From Caballeronia calidae (GTDB taxonomy: Bacteria > Pseudomonadota > Gammaproteobacteria > Burkholderiales > Burkholderiaceae), in NCBI RefSeq assembly GCF_900044055.2, contig NZ_FCOX02000002.1, positions 248,001 to 312,000 of the forward strand: 64,000 nucleotides of DNA, written 5' to 3'. Positions within the stretch are counted from its first letter, which is position 1. Each line of letters starts with the position of its first letter. The notes below the pieces were generated by a model. It had not been told where the DNA came from. It ran no database searches and saw only the letters and a list, made by a program, of their open reading frames with translations. Shown here in pieces: positions 18,578 to 27,932 of this stretch. The position numbers and the translations under genes are program-made.

Positions 18578-19960
18578 TCAATGAGCACCCGTCAGCTTCT
18601 CGAGAACTCGTGCTGTACGCGATGGTCGGTTAGTCAAACGCTCTTCAAAATCACTGAATCCCGCCGCTGTGAGACCGCCATTCACGCCAATCCAGCGGAA
18701 CGGCTCCGGCTCCCAGGCCGGCGAGCGATGATTCACCACAGGCAACCGATTGATCTCGTCTTCGCGATCCAGAATCAGGTTGCGCAGGATTCGGCCTGCC
18801 AGATTGCTCGTTGCGACTCCATCGCCGACGTAGTTGCCCGCCCAGGCAATGCGCGCGTCCTTGTCCATACTCACGGTCGGGCACCAGTCCCGCGATACCC
18901 CCAGCGCGCCGCCCCAGCGATGCGTGATGCGGGCATCGGCCAGATCGGGGAAGAACTCGAGCATTGCGGCGTGAATGTTGGCGTGCACCTTGTCGACCAG
19001 ATCATCCTCGGCCGACATTCTGGAGCCGAAGCGGTATGGAGCGCCGCGACCGCCAAACACCAGCCGGCCTTCGGCTGTGACCTGTCCGTACACCCTCAGA
19101 TGGCGCATGTCATTGAAGGCCAGGCGATGATCGAGCCTCAGCCGCTGGCGAAGGTCCTGCGGCAGTGGCTCGGTCGCCAGTACCAGCGAATAAAGCGGAA
19201 TGACCGAGCGGCTGTTCTCCGGCAGTTGGCAGGAAAAAGCCTCGGTTGCGCGCACCACCGTTCTTGCCTTGACGCCGCCCTGCGCCGTGCACACTTGTCC
19301 GGGCGCGATGCGTAGCGCGGCCGTCTTCTCGAAGATTCGCGCGCCCATTGACTCTACGACCGCTGCCAGTCCACGCACGAGCTTGCCGGGATGGATCAGC
19401 GCGCAGTGCTCGGTGTAGAGGCCTCCCAGCACATGCTCGGCGCCGATGCGCGTCGACGCTTCCTTCGCATCGAGCGCGCGCCATTGATCCGGCAATCCAA
19501 AGCGGATCGACGCATCGACCGAGGCCTGAATTCGATCGAACTGGGGCTGGCTGCGTGCAAGGGAAAGAAAGCCTTGCTTTGCATAATCGGCATCGATGCC
19601 TTCGAGATCGAGCACGCGCCCGATTTCGTTCACGGTATCGTTCATCGCCGCCTGCAAATGCAATGCCGCCGCGTGCGAATACATGTGCGCCACGCGTTCG
19701 AGCGCGATTGGAAATATCGCCGACGCCCATCCGCCGTTGCGGCCCGAAGCGCCGAAGCCGACCGCTTCCCGCTCCAGCAGGACGACGTTCAACGATGGCT
19801 GCGCCTTCAGCAGATAGTACGCAGTCCAGAGCCCTGTATAACCTGCGCCGACGATGACGACATCGGCCTGCTCTTCCCGGTCCAGCGTGTCCCGCGCGCG
19901 CGCGTGCTCATGCCACAGCGGGCGGTTGGGAAGCTGCGTCAATTCATGTGCGGATGGCAT
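18578..19960 (-). CDS. FAD-dependent amine oxidase, gamma-glutamylputrescine oxidase-like
   Basis: A 460-residue DAO-superfamily flavoprotein. The dinucleotide fold is clear: VIVGAGYTGLWTAYYL at about 35-50 and a Glu ending the second strand in VVLLERE. GASGRNGGW (about residue 70) is the signature of the PuuB/OrdL subgroup, which oxidises gamma-glutamylputrescine and related secondary amines to aldehyde, ammonia and H2O2. A C-terminal WAGNYVGDGVATSNLAG flavin segment completes it. It lies between an APC permease upstream and a cupin downstream. The exact amine is not determined. Confidence 0.9.
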   Translation of the reverse strand: MPSAHELTQLPNRPLWHEHARARDTLDREEQADVVIVGAGYTGLWTAYYLLKAQPSLNVVLLEREAVGFGASGRNGGWASAIFPIALERVAHMYSHAAALHLQAAMNDTVNEIGRVLDLEGIDADYAKQGFLSLARSQPQFDRIQASVDASIRFGLPDQWRALDAKEASTRIGAEHVLGGLYTEHCALIHPGKLVRGLAAVVESMGARIFEKTAALRIAPGQVCTAQGGVKARTVVRATEAFSCQLPENSRSVIPLYSLVLATEPLPQDLRQRLRLDHRLAFNDMRHLRVYGQVTAEGRLVFGGRGAPYRFGSRMSAEDDLVDKVHANIHAAMLEFFPDLADARITHRWGGALGVSRDWCPTVSMDKDARIAWAGNYVGDGVATSNLAGRILRNLILDREDEINRLPVVNHRSPAWEPEPFRWIGVNGGLTAAGFSDFEERLTNRPSRTARVLEKLTGAH

Positions 19961-20049
19961 CCGTCTCTCCTACCAATCCAGGTTCTTGTTCATTCGATTC
20001 AGGGTCGCTTACCGTTGCGACGATTACCGCGCGGGTCCGAGGCGAACGT

Positions 20050-21450
20050 TCAACTCGCCGATTCCGACGATGGTGTCGCGGTCCGCAGTTGCTTGCGCTT
20101 GCTCTTGACGCAGAACACCGGGTAGGAGGCCAGAATGACGATCAGCGCGATGACACTTTGCAGAAGGCTGATCTGGCTCTTCGGATCGAGCGCCATGCTC
20201 ACCAGCACGGCCACGATCGTCACGGTCACGAGGAGCGGCAGCCACGGATGACCCCACATCCGGAGCTTCAGCAAGCCCCGACGTTCCCATTCGCCTCTCA
20301 GCTTGAGTTGCGACAGGCAGATCATCAGATAGACGAACAGAAACACCGCGCCGGATGAGTTGATCAGGAACAGGAAGACCGTGTCGGGCCAGAGCGCTGC
20401 GATCACCACACAACCGTATCCGACCAGCGTCGAAGCGATGACGCCTCGGGCGGGCACGCCACGGCTATTGACACGTCCCAGCCACTTCGGCGCCTCGTTG
20501 TTCGAACTGAGGACCAGAAGCAGACGCGACGATGTATAAAGCCCGGCGTTGAGCACGGACAGCACGGCCACGAGGATGACGGCGGTCAATACGGTTGCGG
20601 CGCCGGGGATGCCGATTTTCTCGAGCGTCGCCACGAAGGGGGATTTGCCCGGCACGATGTCCGTCCACGGCTGAGCCACGACAATGAACAACGCTGAAAG
20701 AACGAAGAAGACCAGAATGCGGGCCATCACCGTGTTGACTGCACGGCGAACGTTGCGTTCGGGATGCTCCGATTCTGCAGCGGCAATCGTGGCTACTTCC
20801 ACCCCGGTCATTGAGAAGATCACGACCACGACGCTCGTGAATAGCGTCCCCACGCCTTTGGGAAAGAAGCCGCCGTGCGCGGTCAGGTTGGAGAACGTTG
20901 CTGTCGATCCCGGCCAGAGATGGAAGACGTACGCGCCCGCTATGATCAGAAAAGCGGCAATGGCTACGATCTTGACGCCCGCGAACCAGTATTCCGCTTC
21001 TCCGAATGATTTGACGGACAAGAGATTGAGCCCCGTCATCATGACCATCAGCCCTAGCGAGATGATCCAGACGGGAATGGCGGGAAACCATGCGTGGATA
21101 GTCTGCCCGCCTACGACGGCCTCGAACCCGACCACGATCACCCAGAAATACCAGTAAAGCCAGCCCATCGCGTAGCCGGCGACATCGCCGTACGCGAGGC
21201 GCGCATAATCGACGAATGAACCCTTCATGGGTTGAGCCGCAACCATTTCGCCCAACATGCGCATGATCAGCGCGACGATCAGCCCTGTGATGGCATAGGT
21301 GATGAACGCGCCCGGGCCGGTCGATGCGATGACCGCGCTAGAGCCTACGAATAAGCCAGCGCCGATCACGCCTCCGAGAGCCAGCATGCTGATATGCCGG
21401 GTTTTGAGCGCATGTTTCAGCCGCGGATCGAGCTCCGTCTGGATAGGCAT
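20050..21450 (-). CDS. APC-family amino acid permease (GabP-like)
   Basis: A 12-segment inner-membrane symporter of 466 residues. TM1 carries the unwound substrate-binding GGVIGAGLFVGSS pattern of amino acid-polyamine-organocation carriers, and the ATIAAAESEHPERNVRRAVN loop is typical of the GABA/aromatic/proline group. The start at 21450 has AGGAGA upstream. It sits between the PucR regulator and the FAD oxidase on the same strand, so it probably imports the amine or amino acid that the oxidase attacks. Confidence 0.93.
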   Translation of the reverse strand: MPIQTELDPRLKHALKTRHISMLALGGVIGAGLFVGSSAVIASTGPGAFITYAITGLIVALIMRMLGEMVAAQPMKGSFVDYARLAYGDVAGYAMGWLYWYFWVIVVGFEAVVGGQTIHAWFPAIPVWIISLGLMVMMTGLNLLSVKSFGEAEYWFAGVKIVAIAAFLIIAGAYVFHLWPGSTATFSNLTAHGGFFPKGVGTLFTSVVVVIFSMTGVEVATIAAAESEHPERNVRRAVNTVMARILVFFVLSALFIVVAQPWTDIVPGKSPFVATLEKIGIPGAATVLTAVILVAVLSVLNAGLYTSSRLLLVLSSNNEAPKWLGRVNSRGVPARGVIASTLVGYGCVVIAALWPDTVFLFLINSSGAVFLFVYLMICLSQLKLRGEWERRGLLKLRMWGHPWLPLLVTVTIVAVLVSMALDPKSQISLLQSVIALIVILASYPVFCVKSKRKQLRTATPSSESAS

Positions 21451-21566
21451 GGGTTTGTCTCCTGGAAACGAATGTGTCTTTTGTGACCTCCATTAAAAGC
21501 AATGCGCGCGGGCCAGGCTATGCGCAAAATGTCGTCCCGAAGAAACGCCTTTATACAAATGTATGA

Positions 21567-23036
21567 CTATTCATCTGACGATTTCGATAGATCGTCAGCC
21601 AATAGATTGGCGGCCTTTCCCGCCTGAACGGCCAGCCACAGCCGGGTGATGCCGTCGGTTGTCGTCGGTTTGACGCCACACAGCTGTTCGATATGTTTCA
21701 GCCGATAAACAAGGGTTTGACGATGGATAGCCAGATCGAAGGCGGTGGATTTCCAGTTGCCGTCGTTCCCGAGAAACGTCATGAGCGTCGTGAGCAGCGC
21801 GGTGCCATGCACGCGGTCGTACTCGATCATGGGACCGAGATAGCGTCCAACCAGCGCGCTCGCCTCGGCGAGTGACCTCGGCATCGTGATGTAGCCGGTT
21901 TCGAGTTCTCCGTAGCGCACGACATCCGTGCCGACTTCTCGTGCCTGTGCCAGCGCGAGGCGAGCCTGTCGCACGCTTTCGCGAAAGCCGGCTGCCTCCG
22001 TGACGGGCCCGCTTATGCCGACCACGGTGCCCTTGCCCAGATCGAACCGCAGGCATTCGATCGCGTCGGCGTGATCCTGAGCCAGCGCGAGCAGCACGTC
22101 ATCCTCCAGCAGCAACGGTGCGCGCGCGTGCAAAGCCGGCGCATGGTGGATCTCCGCTACGCTCCACGACCCTTGCTTTCCTGGAGAGACCGCGAGCACG
22201 ACGAGTGTGCCCGTGAGCCCGCGCCGCTCCAGGATCGGACGAAAGGAAAACTCGGCCTCACCGCGCAACAGGCTGCGCATCAGCGCCGCGCCTTCTTTTC
22301 GAAGATTGTCGCGGTCGATCATCATGCGTTCCAACTCGATCTCGAGCAGACCGAGAAGCGAGCGCACGAGCAGCGGATCTTGCAAGGCTTCCGCGTCGCG
22401 GCGGCGAATGACGAGATTCGCCCTCGCACGTCCGCCGATAGCGACGCGTTCCACGAAAACCGGGTGAGTCTCGTCGGAATAGGGCAAGGCGCGCGAGGAA
22501 ACGATGATCGAGCCGCTGCCGGCATCTTCGATTGTCAGGCCGAGTCGCAGCCGATCGGAAAGAATGGTCAGTCGTCCGGCCATGTCCGGCATGTCGCGCA
22601 GTGCGGTTGCATAAGTCTCGAACAGTTGTTCGCTGGCTCTGAAACGGTCGCGCTGGGCTTGCAGCACACTTTCGATCACATGCCTCGACAACTGCACGAA
22701 TTCGAGCTCGAAGCTCGCTGCGAGTATGGGGAACATGAGACGGTCCGCCGCCTCCAGCATCGCGCGTGACAGTTCCGGCGCATCGGCCTGGCGTGCGACG
22801 ACTAATGCGCTTGCGTTGCTATGAGCCAGTTTCTCGAGCCAGATAACCTGATCCGACGCGCTGCGCGGCAGGCCTGCACCCGTAGTCATGACAAGATTGC
22901 CGGCGGAAATCCATCTCCAGGGATCGGGAAGGTCGACGGCATGGGCCCAGTTGATTGTCCGCGCCAGTCCGGACGAGCCACCAAGGACCGTCAGTTTCAG
23001 AGACCTGGTATCGAGCAACGCCTGCACGGTGATCAT
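21567..23036 (-). CDS. PucR-family transcriptional regulator
   Basis: A 489-residue one-component regulator. The N-terminal PucR ligand domain (about 1-125; MITVQALLDTRSLKL, then WISAGNLVMTTG) is followed by a GGDEF-like CdaR domain and a C-terminal HTH_30 (DLAIHRQTLVYRLKHIEQLCG). Relatives control purine, GABA or polyamine catabolism. It is the first gene before the permease-oxidase-cupin-binding protein series, so it is the likely regulator of that set, with the amine or its product as inducer (inferred). Confidence 0.92.
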   Translation of the reverse strand: MITVQALLDTRSLKLTVLGGSSGLARTINWAHAVDLPDPWRWISAGNLVMTTGAGLPRSASDQVIWLEKLAHSNASALVVARQADAPELSRAMLEAADRLMFPILAASFELEFVQLSRHVIESVLQAQRDRFRASEQLFETYATALRDMPDMAGRLTILSDRLRLGLTIEDAGSGSIIVSSRALPYSDETHPVFVERVAIGGRARANLVIRRRDAEALQDPLLVRSLLGLLEIELERMMIDRDNLRKEGAALMRSLLRGEAEFSFRPILERRGLTGTLVVLAVSPGKQGSWSVAEIHHAPALHARAPLLLEDDVLLALAQDHADAIECLRFDLGKGTVVGISGPVTEAAGFRESVRQARLALAQAREVGTDVVRYGELETGYITMPRSLAEASALVGRYLGPMIEYDRVHGTALLTTLMTFLGNDGNWKSTAFDLAIHRQTLVYRLKHIEQLCGVKPTTTDGITRLWLAVQAGKAANLLADDLSKSSDE

Positions 23037-23075
23037 CAGATGCGCTTGGTGGGTAGATAGCGGGGATGAATGTGA

Positions 23076-23110
23076 ACGCCTTCGAGAATCTCGCCGATCC
23101 TCGAAGGCGT
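23076..23110. repeat. 11-bp inverted repeat between SDR and pucR
   Basis: ACGCCTTCGAG (23076-23086) and CTCGAAGGCGT (23100-23110) are perfect reverse complements with a 13-nt loop. No T run follows on either strand. It could be a terminator-like hairpin for the SDR or an operator ahead of pucR, or simply chance inside an old coding stretch. Confidence 0.4.
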
Positions 23111-23252
23111 GCGCTGTGTCATGCGGTCAACCGGCATCCGGCGCCCGCCGTCGATAACAATGGTGGCAAGACCGAGCATCGTGAGCAGCGAACGCGCCGC
23201 AGCGCCGTTCGCAATACCTGCTCGATTGCCGATGGCGGCGCTCCGGCCGTCA

Positions 23253-23957
23253 TCAGATCGACCGGGTAACGCCCCCGTCCACGCGGATGTTCTGACCGGT
23301 GATGTAAGCAGCCCCGTCCGATGCGAGGAACGCGACGGTCGCGGCGATTTCCTCGACCTTGCCATACCGCTTCAGCGGGACGCTGTCGCGGCGCTCATCG
23401 GTGGCCGGCAGGCTGTCGATCCAGCCCGGCAGAATGTTGTTCATCCGGATATTGAATGCGGCCTGTTCGGTGGCGAACAGCTTGGTATAAGCGGCAAGAC
23501 CCGCGCGGAACACTGTCGACGTCGGGAACATTGCGCTCGGCTCGAACGCCCAGGCGGTGGAGATGTTCACGATGACCCCGCCGCCCTGCTTTTGCATGAC
23601 AGGCGCCACGATTCGCGTCGGGCGGATCACGTTCATCAGGTACGTGTCCATGCCTTTGTGCCAGTCGTCGTCGGAGATCTCAAGCACCGGCGCACGGGGA
23701 CCATGACCGCCGCCGTTGACGAGCACATCGATGCGCCCCCAGCGCTCCATCGTCAGCGCCACCAGGCGCTCCAGGTCCGCGCTCGACTGGTTCGATCCGG
23801 TTACGCCGACACCGCCCAGTTCGTTGGCCAGTGCTTCGCCCTTTCCGGAAGAGGACAGGATTGCAACCTGATAGCCGTCCGACGCCAGCCGACGGGCGGC
23901 CGCAGCGCCCATGCCGCTGCCGGCGGCCACGATAACAGCCACTTTTTGTATTGCCAT
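23253..23957 (-). CDS. Atypical SDR-family oxidoreductase
   Basis: A 234-residue Rossmann-fold protein. The cofactor loop reads AAGSGMG instead of the usual TGxxxGIG, and NGGGHG replaces NNAG. The active-site Ser in NISTAWAF is present, but the region where YxxxK should stand reads STVFRAGL, so the catalytic Tyr and Lys are not at their usual places. The fold is still clear (C-terminal GQNIRVDGGVTRS). It may work by a different mechanism, use another acid, or be non-catalytic. Start 23957 has AGGAG upstream. It lies 217 bp before pucR on the same strand. Confidence 0.85.
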   Translation of the reverse strand: MAIQKVAVIVAAGSGMGAAAARRLASDGYQVAILSSSGKGEALANELGGVGVTGSNQSSADLERLVALTMERWGRIDVLVNGGGHGPRAPVLEISDDDWHKGMDTYLMNVIRPTRIVAPVMQKQGGGVIVNISTAWAFEPSAMFPTSTVFRAGLAAYTKLFATEQAAFNIRMNNILPGWIDSLPATDERRDSVPLKRYGKVEEIAATVAFLASDGAAYITGQNIRVDGGVTRSI

Positions 23958-24015
23958 AATGGAAGCTCCTGGAGCGAGGTGGAATGGTGACTGCATGTGT
24001 ACGAATGCAGACGCG

Positions 24016-24042
24016 ACAGGAAGCGTAGCATTTACTTCCTGT
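24016..24042. promoter_or_regulatory. Palindrome upstream of the atypical SDR gene
   Basis: ACAGGAAG (24016-24023) and CTTCCTGT (24035-24042) are exact inverted arms separated by 11 bp, about 60-85 bp upstream of the SDR start. The spacing of arms by about two turns suits a dimeric regulator. No protein can be assigned. Confidence 0.4.
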
Positions 24043-24193
24043 GCGTACTCGCTTGCCTGGACCGCGCGCTGGTCTCGAACAGCGACACATGCGCCGGCAG
24101 TGCCTCGACCTGTCCGCGCACGCGTGCAGCCGGATTGACCAGTACCTTACCCGCTGTGCAGACTGCTGATCGGTCATCGCCTCTTCCGAGCGC

Positions 24194-25321
24194 TCAACCA
24201 GGCATCTGCGCTCCCCGCCAGATCTGACATTGCTGCCGGACCACTTCATGCAACGAGTCATGCGTACCGTAGACGCGGCGTAACCAGTCAGCATCGCTCA
24301 GACCGGAGGTCAAACTGCGCCTGATGATATCGAGGCCTTCCTCTGCGCCCAGAACTTGCGCATGACCTTCGATCGCGTCGAGCGTGGCGACAATCTCACT
24401 TCGAATCGAACCGCGCTGCCCGGTCTCCGGGTTCACGCACGTTCCGTCCAGACCGAAGCGACATGCCATGAACCGGTTCGTTCGATAGACTTCGTAATCC
24501 CGCTCGCTAAGTCGCGCGGGCCTGTCCACCAGCAGATAGCGCGCAAGCGCCTGGATATAAGCCGCGATCGCGGCTGCCCATTCAACGCGCAGCGGCGTAT
24601 CCATGACGCGAACTTCGATGGTGCCGTAACCGGGACTTGGACGAATGTCCCAGTAGAAGTCTTTTAGACTTTTGACGAGGCCCGTGTTCGTCATGCGATT
24701 GAAGTATTCCTCGAAGTCGGACCATCTCGTTACAAAAGGAGCCTGTCCGGCCAAGGGGAACGGTGCGACCGAATTGAGCCGGGCGCACTGAAACTGCGTA
24801 TCGCTTCCTTGCACAAAAGGAGAAGAGGCGGCCAAGGCTATGAAGTGCGGCACATAACGCGAAAGCGAATGCAGTAGAACGAGCGCCGAGTCAGCGTCGG
24901 GACAGCCTACATGTACGTGCTGGCCAAAGATCGTGAATTGCTGATAAAGGGCCCCGTACAGCCCCATCAGGTATTCAGAGCGTTCGCGTCCGTCGGAACG
25001 CTGGTCGAACCAGTTCTGGAAGAAGTTCGTCCCTCCCCCGCAGACGCCGACATTCAGAAAGTCAGCAGCCCGTACCAGCGTGTCGCGCAGAACCTGCAAC
25101 TCGCTTCTCGCCTGATCGAAGCTTTTGCAGACGCCAGTGGACAACTCGATCATCCCCTCGGTCGTCTCCGGATTGATCGCCCCCGCGAAGCTTGCTTCTT
25201 TTACCCGGTTCAGTAGTTCCGTTGTTGCCTTCGTCAGATTGTAGTCATGCGTATTAACGACCTGAACCTCGAGTTCGACGCCAATCGTGAACGAATCTGA
25301 AGACGCGAATGGCTGCAGCAT
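24194..25321 (-). CDS. YbdK-type carboxylate-amine ligase
   Basis: A 375-residue GCS2 family enzyme, a weak glutamate-cysteine ligase homologue that joins an amino acid carboxylate to an amine with ATP. Family segments are [13 protein letters not shown] at the N-terminus (Mg/ATP glutamates), [22 protein letters not shown] (His pair) and [14 protein letters not shown]. The start at 25321 fits the family opening. The true substrate of YbdK proteins is not established. It points the same way as the SDR and PucR genes but lies 237 bp upstream of the SDR, so it may be a separate unit. Confidence 0.92.
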   Translation of the reverse strand: MLQPFASSDSFTIGVELEVQVVNTHDYNLTKATTELLNRVKEASFAGAINPETTEGMIELSTGVCKSFDQARSELQVLRDTLVRAADFLNVGVCGGGTNFFQNWFDQRSDGRERSEYLMGLYGALYQQFTIFGQHVHVGCPDADSALVLLHSLSRYVPHFIALAASSPFVQGSDTQFQCARLNSVAPFPLAGQAPFVTRWSDFEEYFNRMTNTGLVKSLKDFYWDIRPSPGYGTIEVRVMDTPLRVEWAAAIAAYIQALARYLLVDRPARLSERDYEVYRTNRFMACRFGLDGTCVNPETGQRGSIRSEIVATLDAIEGHAQVLGAEEGLDIIRRSLTSGLSDADWLRRVYGTHDSLHEVVRQQCQIWRGAQMPG

Positions 25322-25806
25322 GAGATGTCCCGTTGAACGAAGATGAAGAACAAGAGCAGCGTAGCCATTCTACGCATGTTGGCTTGCGAGGAAGAGCAGG
25401 TTGCTTTGCGCTGCTGTCGCCGAAGAATGATCGATACACCCCTTGCACAAAGTCCGTGCATGCACTACCTGCTTACCTGAGAAGCTGCGGCCTCAGCGCC
25501 CTTGTCGGATCACGATGTCGCAGGAATGACGCGGAACGCCGCTGGATCAGGTGTTCTTTCGATAGCGTTAGCGGCCGGGTCTGCTCTAGGATTCACTCAC
25601 GCGCGCGGATCGGGAATCGGTGAAACACTCGATCTATTTCACCGCGCCACGCCCGGCGCTGGACGCCGTGTATCGCATGGTGCGTTCGTTTTTCGGCGGC
25701 CGGGAAGCGCTGCAGTCCCGACCTGTTCTGCGCGCTTGCGCCTGCCGACGCGCATCGAGGTCCAGACGCGCCGACCTTCCGATCACGCGTTTCTTCGGAG
25801 ACAGCC
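25322..25806. other. Intergenic region between divergent ybdK-like and sorA genes
   Basis: This 485-bp stretch separates two divergent genes and should hold both promoters. No RNA gene, repeat or conserved protein is recognised. Short open frames at 25620-25967 run into sorA in another frame and look like overlap artefacts. Confidence 0.55.
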
Positions 25807-27060
25807 ATGGACGCGTCGGTGAGCAAAGAACTACGCCGGAGGATCCTGGCCTGTGCCGCCGGCGCGGGCGCGCTTTCCCTGCTTCGACCGCTTCGGGTCG
25901 TTGCGGGCCAGGTGGGCAGTTCGGCTGCACTCGGATTCACGGAGCTTTCCGAAGGCACGCTCGATGAGCAGCGTCTATACGCACTGTCGGGAAAGGTCCC
26001 GCTCATCAAGAAGACCTACCGCCCTCCGAACTTCGAAACACCTATCGACTACCTCCGCACGCCGTTCACGTCGAATGCCGCGTTCTTCGTTCGCTGGCAT
26101 CTCGCGGGGATCGGCACCGTCAAAGCCTCTGACTGGCGACTGAGCGTGGGAGGCGAGAGTGCTCAGCGTCCTTTCGAACTCTCGCTGGAGCAACTGAAAC
26201 GCGACTTCGATCACGCGGAGATCACAGCGGTATGCCAGTGCGCAGGCAATCGTCGCGGCCTGTTCGATCCGCATGTCGCCGGCGTTCAGTGGGGCGTCGG
26301 CGCTATGGGCAATGCGGTCTGGCGCGGCGTCCGGTTGCGCGACATCCTCGCCCGTGCGGGCATGACGAGCGACGCGCTCGAAGTGGCCTTCGGCGCCGCC
26401 GATCGTCCCGTGCTCGACAAGACGCCCGTTTTCGTCAAATCGTTGCCGATGTCGATCGCTCTCGACGACAACACGCTCGTCGCGTTCGAGATGAACGGCG
26501 CGCCGTTACCACACTGGAACGGGTTCCCTGCGCGTCTCGTCGTGCCGGGATGGACAGCGACATACTGGGTCAAGCAATTGTCGAGCATCAGCGTGATATC
26601 GAAGCCGGAGACGAACTTCTGGATGAGCACGGCATACCGTCTGCCACGCGGCATGTTCAAGACGCCGACCTTCGCATCGCAGGCGTCGGGCGCGACCGAG
26701 CCGATCACCACGATCGTCGTGAACTCGCTGATCACATCGCTCCGAAGCGGCCAGCAGCTTCCACGCAACACACCGATTCAGGTGCGCGGCATGGCCTGGG
26801 ATGGAGGCTCGGGCATTGCGGGCGTCGATGTATCGACCGACATGGGGGCAAGCTGGCAGGCAGCGCGTCTCGGCCGAGATATGGGCCGCTTCTCGTGGCG
26901 CGAGTTCAGCTTCGTCGTGCCGCCTCGCGAGCGCGGCTCGATCGTCGTCATGGCGCGCGCCGCCAATCGCCTCGGAGAGACACAGCCCGAACGGTTGATT
27001 CATAATCCCGCCGGCTATCACCACAACGTCATCCAGCGCGTCTATGTGGAGGTGGTATGA
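25807..27060 (+). CDS. sorA: Sulfite dehydrogenase molybdopterin subunit SorA-like
   Basis: This 417-residue periplasmic molybdenum enzyme oxidises sulfite to sulfate. An RRR-containing Tat-like leader (residues 10-34) precedes the oxidoreductase molybdopterin domain. QCAGNRR at 144-150 carries Cys145, the likely Mo ligand, and HWNGFPARLVVPGW is the family's second Mo-cofactor segment. From about residue 310 lies the Ig-like dimerisation domain of sulfite oxidases. There is no cytochrome b5 domain; instead a cytochrome c gene follows, overlapping by 4 bp (ATGA). GGAG lies 7 nt before the start. SorA-like rather than YedY-like is supported by the dimer domain and the sorB partner. Confidence 0.92.
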   Translation: MDASVSKELRRRILACAAGAGALSLLRPLRVVAGQVGSSAALGFTELSEGTLDEQRLYALSGKVPLIKKTYRPPNFETPIDYLRTPFTSNAAFFVRWHLAGIGTVKASDWRLSVGGESAQRPFELSLEQLKRDFDHAEITAVCQCAGNRRGLFDPHVAGVQWGVGAMGNAVWRGVRLRDILARAGMTSDALEVAFGAADRPVLDKTPVFVKSLPMSIALDDNTLVAFEMNGAPLPHWNGFPARLVVPGWTATYWVKQLSSISVISKPETNFWMSTAYRLPRGMFKTPTFASQASGATEPITTIVVNSLITSLRSGQQLPRNTPIQVRGMAWDGGSGIAGVDVSTDMGASWQAARLGRDMGRFSWREFSFVVPPRERGSIVVMARAANRLGETQPERLIHNPAGYHHNVIQRVYVEVV

Positions 27061-27371
27061 GCACGCTCTCACAGGCGGTTATCGCGACTTCGGCCTTGCT
27101 CCTGGTCTTCGAAGGCGCGGCGGCGCAGGAATCGACCGTGGCGCTCAAGGACGGACCGGGCAAGGAAAAGACGATGCTGTGCGCGGGCTGTCACAGCCTC
27201 GACTATATCCAGATGAACTCGCCGTTCCTCGACAGGAAAGGCTGGCGCACGTCCGTCAATAAGATGATCAATGCGTTCGGTGCGCCGATTTCAAAGGACG
27301 ATGCCGAGGAGATCGTGAACTATCTGGACCAACACTACGGCAAGCCGTCGCGCGATGCTTCCGGCTCTTGA
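27057..27371 (+). CDS. sorB: Cytochrome c subunit SorB of sulfite dehydrogenase
   Basis: A 104-residue periplasmic c-type cytochrome with a signal peptide (about 1-23, AAAQ) and one haem site CAGCH at 42-46. A downstream Met in the NKMINAFG segment is the likely sixth ligand. It accepts electrons from SorA and passes them to the respiratory chain. The 4-bp overlap with sorA implies translational coupling and a 1:1 heterodimer, as in the Starkeya enzyme. Confidence 0.92.
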   Translation: MSTLSQAVIATSALLLVFEGAAAQESTVALKDGPGKEKTMLCAGCHSLDYIQMNSPFLDRKGWRTSVNKMINAFGAPISKDDAEEIVNYLDQHYGKPSRDASGS

Positions 27372-27932
27372 CGGATAGCTATTTAACATGATGCTCCGGA
27401 CAGCCAATCAACCGATGGTTACAGAGTGCAAGCTTCGTCATTGCCAATATTTTGTCGAGACCTTCGACGCATCAATCCGGTACTCGCCACGCGGTGAGAT
27501 CGCCATTCACACCATGCGATGCCCGACATCGACGTGACTTTCCCGAAATCTTTGGCACTTCCGAAGATCGTGCATTACACTATTTTTTGCCATGCGCCCT
27601 TAAAGCATGGCTGACTCACGAAGTCACACTTGCGCGGACTTTCGTGCACACCTTCTGCGCGTGTCCGCCAACACCGAGCGAAACTAACTGCTTGGTGAAG
27701 CGTTTCGCCATTTATTACTTGCCCCGCACCTCGGCTCCCCGCCTCGATACGCCAGAACGCCCGGCCACTATGACGGCCCCTCGTTCTCTCATTGCTTTCT
27801 CCGCATACGGCGGCAGCCGGGATTCACTGCGGCATTTTTCTCGTTCACTTTGAATCGTGTGCTGAAGCCAGGCCGGCAGTATTCCTCTGCGCCGTCATCC
27901 CGAGCACCCGATTCGCTGGCAAGGAGACGACC
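27372..27932. other. Intergenic region after sorB
   Basis: Nothing with family features was found in these 561 bp. A 133-codon open frame (27452-27853) is Pro/Arg/Thr-rich with no recognisable domain and is probably not a gene. The region is relatively AT-rich (27560-27720) and should carry the promoter of the next secreted protein. Confidence 0.55.

Noticed and set aside
27452..27853. A 133-codon frame after sorB
   Set aside because: Composition looks random, no start signal and no similarity recognised.
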